NCBI GenBank assembly: GCA_050697155.1
Contig: JBOGZD010000066.1
Coordinates: 1-16,763 of the forward strand
DNA length: 16,763 nt
From: JBOGZD01 sp050697155
GTDB lineage: Bacteria; Actinomycetota; Thermoleophilia; Solirubrobacterales; 70-9
Direction: 5' to 3'
Shown piece by piece: positions 7,429 through 13,002 of the stretch (within the stretch, counting starts at the first letter, position 1; each line of letters opens with the position of its first letter). Both the position numbers and the translations under genes were made by a program. The notes under the pieces are model-generated. The model worked only from the letters and a program-made list of their open reading frames with translations. It searched no databases and had not been told where the DNA came from.

Positions 7429-8081
7429 CGTTCGACCTCCGCGATCCGGGGGTCGGGCTCGGGCTCGGGGCCGCCGGCGGCGGCGCGCCTGGCCACCGCC
7501 TTGCCCGGCAGCATCTCGGCGCCGTCGCGAAGCTGCTCGATCGCCGCGAGCGCGTCCGCGGCGTCGAGCGGCCCGTAGTAGCGCTCGTCGATTGACGCCA
7601 TCGGTGCGACGTCGCAGGCCCCGAGGCACTCGAATCCGCGCACGTCGACGTCCTCGCCGGCGGCGGCCGCCCTGAAGGCGTCGAGCAGCTCGTCGGCGCC
7701 GTTCATCCAGCAGGAGATGTTGTGGCAGACGAGGACCCTGTGCCGCGACGCCGGCGCGGTCGAAAACAGGTCGTAGAAGCTCGCCACCGACTGCAGGTAG
7801 GCGGGGGTCAAGCCCATCACCGCGGCCGCCTCGCGGATGCCCTCGGGCGTGCACCAGCCGTAGTGGCGCTGCACCGCCCACAGCGCCGGGATCGAGGCCG
7901 AGCGTAGCCGGGGGTAGCGGCCCACCGCCTCCTCGATCTGCTCGCGCAGCTCGTCGGGGACCTCGACCTCGTGCAGCTCGGGCACCCGCTCGGCGTCCTC
8001 GGGCCGCATCGCGGCGATCATCTCGTGGCGCTCCTCGGCCGAAAGCTCGTCCGTCGACCCGATCTCGTGCTCGCCACTCAC
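7425..8081 (-). CDS. nuoE: NADH-quinone oxidoreductase subunit E (NuoE)
   Basis: 218-residue thioredoxin-fold subunit holding the [2Fe-2S] cluster N1a next to the FMN of NuoF. The ligands are C119 and C124 (VCHNISC) and C152 and C156 (ECLGAC), with canonical spacing. The helical bundle preceding it (about 45-105, with SIPALWAVQRHYGW and TPAYLQSVASFYDLF) is intact. The protein is longer than many NuoE because of an acidic ~40-residue N-terminus and a ~30-residue tail. The GTG start is supported by GGAG (8089-8092) 7 nt upstream and by a 4-nt overlap with the stop of a mini-ORF. Its 3' end contains the GGAGG site for the next mini-ORF. Confidence 0.95.
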   Translation of the reverse strand: MSGEHEIGSTDELSAEERHEMIAAMRPEDAERVPELHEVEVPDELREQIEEAVGRYPRLRSASIPALWAVQRHYGWCTPEGIREAAAVMGLTPAYLQSVASFYDLFSTAPASRHRVLVCHNISCWMNGADELLDAFRAAAAGEDVDVRGFECLGACDVAPMASIDERYYGPLDAADALAAIEQLRDGAEMLPGKAVARRAAAGGPEPEPDPRIAEVER

Positions 8082-8128
8082 GCTCGCGCTCCAGCCTGGC
8101 GACTGGCGACTGGCGACTGGCGACTCAT
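8078..8128 (-). CDS. Putative 16-codon bridging mini-ORF between nuoD and nuoE
   Basis: An ATG overlaps the nuoD stop (ATGA) and is preceded, 8 nt upstream, by a run of seven G in the nuoD 3' end. The frame, MSRQSPVASRQAGARA, is encoded largely by the heptamer array and its stop overlaps the nuoE start as GTGA. The ORF therefore bridges two genes with an overlap at each end. Its first bases (ATGAGTCGCCAG) resemble the nuoE start (GTGAGTGGCGAG) at 9 of 12 positions, hinting that the array grew from an old nuoE start region. Peptide function is unknown. Confidence 0.35.
   Translation of the reverse strand: MSRQSPVASRQAGARA
8097..8124 (+). repeat. Four tandem TGGCGAC heptamers at the nuoD/nuoE junction
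   Basis: Perfect copies at 8097-8103, 8104-8110, 8111-8117 and 8118-8124, directly abutting the nuoD stop codon. Same unit and orientation as the array at 2634-2654. Confidence 0.92.
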
Positions 8129-9453
8129 CGGTCGATCCCCCCCAGGATCGGATCGAGCATCCCCAGGTTCTGGATCAGGTCGGCGACGTAGCCGCCCACG
8201 CACATGTCGCGGAGCATCTGCAGGTTGACGAACGAGGGGTCGCGGAAGTGGACCCGGGCAGGCTTCGCCGAGCCGTCGGCGACCACGAAGCAGCCCAGCT
8301 CGCCGCGGGGCGACTCGATCGGCTCATAGACCTCGCCCGGCGGCACCCGGAAGCCCTCGGTGACCAGCTTGAAGTGGTGGATCAACGCCTCCATCGAGGT
8401 CGAGAGCTCATGGCGCGGCGGCAGGACCACCTTGCGGTCGTCGGCGATCCACGGCCCCTCCGGCAGTCCGTCGAGGCACTGCTCGATGATCCGCACCGAC
8501 TCGCGCATCTCCTGCATCCGCACGCGGTAGCGGTCGTAGCCGTCGCCGACCGTGCCGATCGGGATCCGGAAGTCGACCTCGCCGTAGCAGAGGCAGGGGT
8601 GGGCCTTGCGCAGGTCCCAGGGCTCGCCGGCGGCGCGCAGCAGCGGCCCGGTGACCCCGAGCTCCAGCAAGCGGTCGCGGGGCACGATCCCGACGCCCTT
8701 CGTCCGCCGCAGGAAGATCTCGTTGCGGTCGAGCAGCGCCTCGTACTGGTCGACGCGAGTCGGCATCTCGGCGCAGAAGGCGCGCAGCTTCTGCTCGAAG
8801 CCGACCGGGATGTCCTCGAAGACGCCGCCGACCTGGAAGTAGCGGGTGTGCATCCGCTGGCCGGTCGACATCTCGAACATGTCGATGATCGTGTCCCGCT
8901 CGCGCAGCGCGTACCAGAGCATCGAGATCGCGCCCAGGTCGAGCGCGGTGGTCCCGAGCCAGAACAGGTGCGAGTGCAGGCGGTTGAGCTCGAGGTGGAT
9001 CACCCGCAGGTACTGCGCGCGCCGCGGCACCTCGAGCTCCAACAATCGCTCGACCGCGCCGCAGAAGGCCTGCATGTTGAAGAAGTAGGAGAGGTAGTCC
9101 ATCCGCTCGACGAACGGGATCACCTTCCAGTAGCTCTTGTCCTCGCACGACTTCTCGATCCCGGTGTGCACGTAGCCCACGATCGGTTTCAGGTCGAGCA
9201 CCTCCTCGCCGCGGAGGCTGACCAGCAGCCGCAACACGCCGTGGGTCGCGGGGTGGTGGGGGCCCAGGTTCACCGTCAGCAGCTCGTGCTCGGGCTCGAG
9301 CGTCTCGCCGGCCTCGGTCCGCTCGATCGGCGAGGTGCCGATCACCGTCGCGGAGGTTTCGGCGAGCAGGTCGCCGCCGCTCGCCCGCGCCCCCGGGGTT
9401 TGCTCGCGCGTGACCTCCTCTTCCGTGGAGGCCGGCGGGGTGGGCGGCTTCAC
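8125..9453 (-). CDS. nuoD: NADH-quinone oxidoreductase subunit D (NuoD)
   Basis: 442-residue 49-kDa-type subunit, related to the large subunit of [NiFe] hydrogenases, which lines the quinone site with NuoB and NuoH. Conserved blocks are NLGPHHPATHGVLRLLVSL (about 62-80, with the quinone-site His of the HPATHG loop), GYVHTGIEK, PFVERMDYLSYFFNMQAF, and the C-terminal LQNLGMLDP-like segment ending in GGIDR. The first ~55 residues are a low-complexity Pro/Glu/Ala-rich extension. The GTG at 9453 is preferred because it overlaps the nuoC stop as GTGA with GGTGG upstream, as at other junctions. A second GTG at 9462 would add three residues. The stop abuts the heptamer array. Confidence 0.96.
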   Translation of the reverse strand: MKPPTPPASTEEEVTREQTPGARASGGDLLAETSATVIGTSPIERTEAGETLEPEHELLTVNLGPHHPATHGVLRLLVSLRGEEVLDLKPIVGYVHTGIEKSCEDKSYWKVIPFVERMDYLSYFFNMQAFCGAVERLLELEVPRRAQYLRVIHLELNRLHSHLFWLGTTALDLGAISMLWYALRERDTIIDMFEMSTGQRMHTRYFQVGGVFEDIPVGFEQKLRAFCAEMPTRVDQYEALLDRNEIFLRRTKGVGIVPRDRLLELGVTGPLLRAAGEPWDLRKAHPCLCYGEVDFRIPIGTVGDGYDRYRVRMQEMRESVRIIEQCLDGLPEGPWIADDRKVVLPPRHELSTSMEALIHHFKLVTEGFRVPPGEVYEPIESPRGELGCFVVADGSAKPARVHFRDPSFVNLQMLRDMCVGGYVADLIQNLGMLDPILGGIDR

Positions 9454-9980
9454 TCCCACCACCCCGGCATCGTGCGCTCGTTGTGGGTGAAGACCACCGG
9501 CTCGCCGCCGACCGGGAAGTCGCGGCGAAGCGGCCAGCCGACGTAGGTCTCCGGCATCAGGATCCGCCGCAGGTCGGGATGGCCGCGGAAGCGAATCCCG
9601 AAGAAGTCATAGACCTCGCGCTCGTGGAAGTCGGCGGTGGGGAAGAGCTCGACGCACGAGTCGAGCTCCGGGAGCTCGTCACCGCCCGGGTCGTCGAGGC
9701 TTGCGCGGACCCGCAGGCGTTCGACCCGCTCGCGGTTGAGCAGCTCGTAGACGACCCCGAAGCGGGGCTCTGCGGGCAGGTAGTCGGCTCCGTGGACGCT
9801 GGCGAGGAAGCGGTACTCCTGGCCCGGGGTGTCGCGCAGCCAGCCGAGTACCCCGAGCACCCGGGCGGGATCGACGATCAGGCAGGCCTGGCCGTGCTCG
9901 TGGTAGGTGTCGGTCACCGAGCCCGGGTGGGCCTCGCCCAGCTCCTGGGCGATCAGCTCGAGGCCCGGGGCGTCGGGCAT
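9450..9980 (-). CDS. nuoC: NADH-quinone oxidoreductase subunit C (NuoC)
   Basis: 176-residue 30-kDa-type subunit, a structural partner of NuoD in the connecting module, with no cofactor. The family signature is at about 120-150: EREVYDFFGIRFRGHPDL followed by RRILMPETYVGWPLRRDFP. It is a free-standing NuoC, not a NuoCD fusion as in enterobacteria. The frame is open upstream through nuoB antisense sequence. The ATG at 9980 is chosen because it lies 2 nt after the nuoB stop and gives the normal family length. It overlaps nuoD by 4 nt. Confidence 0.95.
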   Translation of the reverse strand: MPDAPGLELIAQELGEAHPGSVTDTYHEHGQACLIVDPARVLGVLGWLRDTPGQEYRFLASVHGADYLPAEPRFGVVYELLNRERVERLRVRASLDDPGGDELPELDSCVELFPTADFHEREVYDFFGIRFRGHPDLRRILMPETYVGWPLRRDFPVGGEPVVFTHNERTMPGWWE

Positions 9981-9982
9981 CC

Positions 9983-10735
9983 CTACTGCCCGCCCTCTGC
10001 GCCGGGGGCGGTGGGATGGCTCGCCCGCAGGGCCGTCTCCCTCGCCCGCGCGTAGGCGGCCCGCGCGGCCTCCGAGGCCTGGTCGGTGATCACGTCCTCG
10101 CGCGCCCACTCCTCGGTGCCCTCGGCGTTGTAGCGCCGGCGCCAGCCCATGTCCGGGTTGCCCTGGATCGCGCGCTGGAGCTTGTTGAACCCGTAGAACA
10201 GCGCCTCCGGACGCGGCGGGCAGCCCGGGATGTGGACGTCGATCGGCATGAACTTGTCCGCGCCCTGGACGACCGCGTAGTTGGCGAACATGCCGCCCGA
10301 GGACGAGCAGGCGCCCATCGAGATCGCCCAGCGCGGCTCGAGCATCTGGTCGTAGAGGCGGCGGATGACCGGCGCCATCTTGATCGAGACCCGCCCCGAG
10401 AGGATGATGAAGTCGGCCTGCCGGGGCGAGGCGCGCAGCGCCTCGGCGCCGAACCGCGCGATGTCGTAGCGCGAGCCGACCATCGCGATCATCTCGATCG
10501 CGCAGCAGGCGAGCCCGAAGGTCATCGGGAACATCGAGTTCGCGGCCCCCCACTTGAGCACCCTGTCGAGGCTGGTCGTCAGCACCGACTGCTCGACGTG
10601 CTCGTCGAGCTCAGCGCCCTCGAGGTCGCCACGCAGCAGGTCGCGGGCGCGCAGCTGGCGGACGCGGAGGTGCTCGAGCGACCCGGGCTCGTCGAGTGGC
10701 GCGAGCCGGCGCAGCTTCTCGCGCCTTATCTCCAA
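9983..10735 (-). CDS. nuoB: NADH-quinone oxidoreductase subunit B (NuoB)
   Basis: Subunit holding the terminal [4Fe-4S] cluster N2 that reduces quinone. Ligands are the tandem C77-C78 (GLACCAIEM), C143 (GACSSSGGMFANY) and C172 (PGCPPRPEAL); the spacing equals that of characterised NuoB proteins. The start needs care. TTG at 10735 has a strong GGGGAG 7 nt upstream and overlaps the nuoA stop by 10 nt, giving 250 residues with an Arg/Glu/Leu-rich ~50-residue leader. The next in-frame candidate, GTG at 10585, gives 200 residues, closer to the usual length, but has only a weak GAG upstream. The TTG is favoured here. The C-terminal ~45 residues, after the conserved core, are charged and Ala-rich. 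Confidence 0.93.
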   Translation of the reverse strand: MEIRREKLRRLAPLDEPGSLEHLRVRQLRARDLLRGDLEGAELDEHVEQSVLTTSLDRVLKWGAANSMFPMTFGLACCAIEMIAMVGSRYDIARFGAEALRASPRQADFIILSGRVSIKMAPVIRRLYDQMLEPRWAISMGACSSSGGMFANYAVVQGADKFMPIDVHIPGCPPRPEALFYGFNKLQRAIQGNPDMGWRRRYNAEGTEEWAREDVITDQASEAARAAYARARETALRASHPTAPGAEGGQ

Positions 10736-11088
10736 TCCAAGGCTCCCCGGCGCCAGACGTAGATCAGGGCGACCAGCAGCAGGACGACGAAGATCAGGAT
10801 CTCGACGAGGACGAAAACCGAGTCGGCGGAGTTGAGGATCACCCCAACCGGATAGAGGAAGACGACCTCGACGTCGAAGAGGATGAACAGCATCGCGATC
10901 ATGTAGAAGCTGACCCCGAAGCGGAAGCTGCGCGAGACCTCGGTGGGCAGCCCGCACTCGTACGGCTCGGTCAGCGCCGCCCGCCGGCTGCGCCGCGGCC
11001 CGGTCAGTCCGTTGAGCACGGCGAACGTCGTCCCGACGATGATCCCGAGGCCGGCGAAGACCAGGACTGGCAAGTAGCTACGCAGCAC
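10726..11088 (-). CDS. nuoA: NADH-quinone oxidoreductase subunit A (NuoA)
   Basis: 120-residue membrane subunit with three predicted helices, packing against NuoH at the quinone chamber. The loop between helices 1 and 2 has the conserved YECGLP motif; helix 2 carries FDVEVVFLYP with the conserved acidic residues. It is the first gene of the operon. The GTG at 11088 gives the family's usual length. No Shine-Dalgarno precedes it; a TACAAC hexamer (11103 to 11098 on the minus strand) sits 9 nt upstream, which would fit a leaderless or near-leaderless transcript, although it deviates from TANNNT at the last base. Confidence 0.95.
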   Translation of the reverse strand: MLRSYLPVLVFAGLGIIVGTTFAVLNGLTGPRRSRRAALTEPYECGLPTEVSRSFRFGVSFYMIAMLFILFDVEVVFLYPVGVILNSADSVFVLVEILIFVVLLLVALIYVWRRGALDWR

Positions 11089-11218
11089 CCGTGCCGAGTT
11101 GTATCCGACCTTGTGTCAACTTGCTACATAATGATCTTCCGCATCAGCAAGCGGAGTTCCGATCCTTCCGGACGAGCGTTCGAGGAGTCGCCGGGACGCC
11201 GCCGCCGCGGGTGATCCC
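11089..11218. promoter_or_regulatory. Divergent intergenic region between nuoA and a membrane protein gene
   Basis: This 130-bp gap holds the most AT-rich stretch of the window (about 11098-11150) and must contain the nuo operon promoter. On the minus strand a TTGACA (11119 to 11114) and a TACAAC (11103 to 11098) are seen, but they are too close (10 nt between them) to be one sigma-70 promoter. On + there is a CATAAT (11127-11132). A 6-bp inverted repeat, CTTGCT (11120-11125) and AGCAAG (11146-11151), flanks the AT-rich centre and might be an operator. None of these sites is certain. Confidence 0.45.
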
Positions 11219-11656
11219 GTGGAGACCGCGCACCTGATCGGCGGGGTCGCGGTGCTGGCGACCAACCTCGTCGCCGGCGTCTGGGGGGCGGTCGCCTGGC
11301 TGCGCCAGGAGCCCAGCGTCGCGTTCTGGGGCCTGCTGCGAATCGCCCAGGCCGCGGTCGTCGGCCAGGTGCTGCTCGGCGCGATCCTGGTGCTGCTCGG
11401 CCGCGAGTCGCCCGACGGTCTGCACTACGTCTACGGACTGCTGCCGCTGGCCGTCGCGCTGCTCGCCGAGGCGATCCGAGCCGGCGCCGCCGAGCGCGAG
11501 CTCGAGGGCCTCGACTTCGACTCGCTGCCCCGCGAGCGCCAGCGGCTGATCGCGCTCGCGATCGTCCGCCGCGAGACCGGGATCATGGCCGCCTCGGCGC
11601 TGCTCGTCCTCTTCCTCGCCCTGCGCGCCGCCGGCACCAGCGGCGGGCTGCTCTAG
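11219..11656 (+). CDS. Small four-helix membrane protein, function unknown
   Basis: 145 residues. Hydrophobic segments at about 5-27, 42-60, 70-87 and 118-136 suggest four membrane helices, with a charged segment (AERELEGLDFDSLPRERQR, about 91-109) between helices 3 and 4. A His near the N-terminus (H5) and HYVYG (about 69-73) are the only polar residues in helices that could bind metal or haem; this is only a possibility. The GTG start is supported by GGTGATC directly upstream, which matches the 5' extension of the 16S anti-Shine-Dalgarno. It is divergent from nuoA and convergent, with a 4-bp gap, to the nucleotidyltransferase gene. I do not recognise the family. Confidence 0.7.
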   Translation: METAHLIGGVAVLATNLVAGVWGAVAWLRQEPSVAFWGLLRIAQAAVVGQVLLGAILVLLGRESPDGLHYVYGLLPLAVALLAEAIRAGAAERELEGLDFDSLPRERQRLIALAIVRRETGIMAASALLVLFLALRAAGTSGGLL

Positions 11657-11660
11657 ACGC

Positions 11661-12134
11661 CTACTCGTCCGGCAAGCGGTCGAGGTCGGCCCGGTCCAGG
11701 TTCGATCCCCGTGCCTCCTTCATCGCCCGCAGGTGCGACAGCGAGCAGATCAGCAGCGGCACGCCGAGCATCTCGGTTTCGATCGCGAGCTCGCGCAGTT
11801 GCGCATACCCGGGGACCCCGGGAACCCGTTGCACCACGTCGAGGGCGCCGAGCCGAGTCTCCAGAGTCACGGTCCGGCCGCGGCGGAGCTGAGCCTCGTC
11901 GCGCGCCGGCGTGTACGCCCGGCCATTCGCGAGCGGCAGCGTGGCGTCGAGCCGAACGAGCGCGTTGGACAGCCGCATCAGGTTCTCGTGATCGGGGTCG
12001 GGGACGATGTCGAGATCGTCAGTCCCTCGAATGAACCCGTGTGCCCCGACGGCTACTGCCCCGATGACGACGAACCGCACCTCATGTGAATGCAGGTGGG
12101 CGAGGAGGCCGCGTAGGTCAAGCTCACTCGTCAC
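11661..12134 (-). CDS. Nucleotidyltransferase-fold protein, toxin-like partner of the HTH gene
   Basis: 157 residues with the minimal nucleotidyltransferase (Pol-beta-like) pattern: GAVAVGAHGFIRGTDDLDIV at 25-44, where D40 and D42 are the metal-binding pair, and GALDVV (D99) as the third carboxylate. The motif resembles AbiEii-like and other MNT-type nucleotidyltransferases, a fold that includes toxins modifying tRNA and kinases inactivating antibiotics or proteins. The usual GS of the first turn is GA here. The GTG start overlaps the HTH gene stop (GTGA). Its ribosome-binding site (GGGAG) and start codon lie in a nested inverted repeat at 12121-12165. Organisation as a two-gene operon behind a small DNA-binding protein suggests a type II or IV toxin-antitoxin module, but activity is unproven; a housekeeping nucleotidyltransferase is the alternative. 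Confidence 0.75.
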   Translation of the reverse strand: MTSELDLRGLLAHLHSHEVRFVVIGAVAVGAHGFIRGTDDLDIVPDPDHENLMRLSNALVRLDATLPLANGRAYTPARDEAQLRRGRTVTLETRLGALDVVQRVPGVPGYAQLRELAIETEMLGVPLLICSLSHLRAMKEARGSNLDRADLDRLPDE

Positions 12135-12165
12135 GATCGCGCCACTCCCGCGATCGCAGTGAGCT
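12121..12165 (-). promoter_or_regulatory. Nested inverted repeat over the HTH/nucleotidyltransferase junction (RNA hairpin)
   Basis: Outer arms AGCTCACT (12121-12128) and AGTGAGCT (12158-12165); inner arms CGATCGCG (12134-12141) and CGCGATCG (12149-12156). All 16 base pairs are perfect, with a 5-versus-1-nt internal asymmetry and a 7-nt loop. In the mRNA the loop reads GGAGUGG, containing the likely ribosome-binding site of the downstream gene, and the GUG start lies at the inner stem edge. The hairpin could keep the toxin-like gene silent until ribosomes translating the HTH gene open it. Confidence 0.6.
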
Positions 12166-12460
12166 GCCTGGAGAGCCGGTGCACACGCGCAAGGCGCTCG
12201 GGCATCGACAGCTCCATGGCCGCCGCCGCCCGGAGTCGCGCCGCCTGGTCGAGCTCAAGCGCGCCCTCGATCGGGGTCCGCACGTCGTAGGTGCCCGAGA
12301 GCGAGTCGAGCAGCCCGTCGAGGGGCAGCCGGTACTCGCCACCGGGCAGCCGAACGTAGGGAACCCGGTCGGCCCGAATCCAGTTTGTGACCGTGCGCGG
12401 GGTGACGTTCAGCAGCTCGGCCGCTCGGCGGGTGGTCAGCAGGTGCTCGCCGGTTGTCAT
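12131..12460 (-). CDS. Excisionase-type helix-turn-helix protein, antitoxin-like
   Basis: 109 residues. The N-terminal half (8-52) is a MerR/excisionase-like HTH: LLTTRRAAELLNVTPRTVTNWI followed by the wing VPYVRLPGGEYRLPLDGL. The C-terminal half (55-109) is helical and charged, and may bind the partner protein. It overlaps the nucleotidyltransferase gene by 4 nt and comes first, as antitoxins usually do. The ATG at 12460 has no Shine-Dalgarno but TAAGCT ends exactly 6 nt before it, so the mRNA likely starts at the A of the AUG. Autoregulation would be expected for an antitoxin. A stand-alone regulator is the alternative. Confidence 0.75.
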   Translation of the reverse strand: MTTGEHLLTTRRAAELLNVTPRTVTNWIRADRVPYVRLPGGEYRLPLDGLLDSLSGTYDVRTPIEGALELDQAARLRAAAAMELSMPERLARVHRLSRQLTAIAGVARS

Positions 12461-12466
12461 GCAGCG

Positions 12467-12472
12467 AGCTTA
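12467..12472 (-). promoter_or_regulatory. TANNNT -10 element (TAAGCT) for the HTH operon
   Basis: TAAGCT read on the minus strand, followed by CGCTGC and then ATG. With normal spacing, transcription would begin on the start codon itself (leaderless). No good -35 is seen. Confidence 0.55.
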
Positions 12473-12492
12473 GCGCGATTTGCCGGGTTTTC

Positions 12493-12975
12493 CTAGTTTT
12501 CGCTGAGCGGGCGATAGTCGCCTGCCCAGAAGACCAGCGGGTCGCCGTCCCGGGCCTCGAGGGCAAGCACCTTGCCGAGCAGGATCACGTGGTCGCCGCC
12601 GGCGACCACGTCGGCGAGCTCGCACGCGACCCACACCAGGCTGTCGGCGATGGCGGGGACCCCCTCGCGCTCCGCCCAGTCGATCTCGCGCCACTTCTCG
12701 GGGTGCGGCGCCTTGGTCGAGAACCCTCGCGCGACCTCCTCCTGCCCCCCGTGCAGCACGTTGACGGCGAAGCGCCCGGCGGCCTCGACCGCCGCCAGGG
12801 TGCGCGAGCCCCGGTCCAGCGCGGCCAGCATCAGCGGCGGGTCGAGTGACAGCGAGCTGACCGCGTTCGCCGTCGCCCCGGCGGGCCCGTCGGGGCCGCT
12901 GGCGCTGATCACCGTGACCCCGGTGGGCATGCGGGCCATCGCACAGCGGAGCTCGTCGGAGGTGGGCGCGGCCAA
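12493..12975 (-). CDS. Flavin reductase family protein
   Basis: 160-residue FMN-binding split-barrel protein of the flavin reductase (Flavin_Reduct) family, which uses NAD(P)H to reduce FMN/FAD for a partner oxygenase or binds flavin itself. Seen: RMPTGVTVISA near the N-terminus, GATANAVSSLSLDPPLMLAAL (the flavin-phosphate segment), GRFAVNVL, and HVILLGKVLAL with a C-terminal WAGDYRPL. The frame is open into the divergent cytochrome gene, but the only start leaving a full N-terminal strand (LAAPTSDELRCAMARMPTG) is TTG at 12975, giving a 27-bp divergent gap. ATG at 12918 or nearby would cut into the conserved core. No partner monooxygenase is adjacent, so the substrate pathway is unknown. Confidence 0.8.
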   Translation of the reverse strand: MAAPTSDELRCAMARMPTGVTVISASGPDGPAGATANAVSSLSLDPPLMLAALDRGSRTLAAVEAAGRFAVNVLHGGQEEVARGFSTKAPHPEKWREIDWAEREGVPAIADSLVWVACELADVVAGGDHVILLGKVLALEARDGDPLVFWAGDYRPLSEN

Positions 12976-12986
12976 GGAGGGCAGAA

Positions 12987-12993
12987 GTATGAT
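12987..12993. promoter_or_regulatory. Shared divergent -10 region (AGTATGAT)
   Basis: On +, TATGAT (12988-12993) lies 9 nt before the cytochrome GTG, which has no Shine-Dalgarno. On -, CATACT (12992 to 12987) lies 10-11 nt before the flavin reductase TTG. The two hexamers overlap almost completely within a 27-bp gap. The + element is close to consensus; the - element is weaker. Confidence 0.55.
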
Positions 12994-13002
12994 GCCGCCC
13001 GC

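Noticed and set aside
2634..8124. CRISPR-like array reading of the heptamer repeats
   Set aside because: Units are 7 bp, directly tandem and without spacers; no cas genes are present.
8248..9546. 432-codon + strand ORF antisense to nuoD
   Set aside because: Shadow frame; low-complexity His/Arg/Leu-rich translation and no start signal.
11114..11119. TTGACA on the minus strand as the nuo operon -35 box
   Set aside because: It matches the consensus, but no acceptable -10 lies 16-18 nt downstream; the only candidate (TACAAC) is 10 nt away. Kept only as part of the intergenic description.
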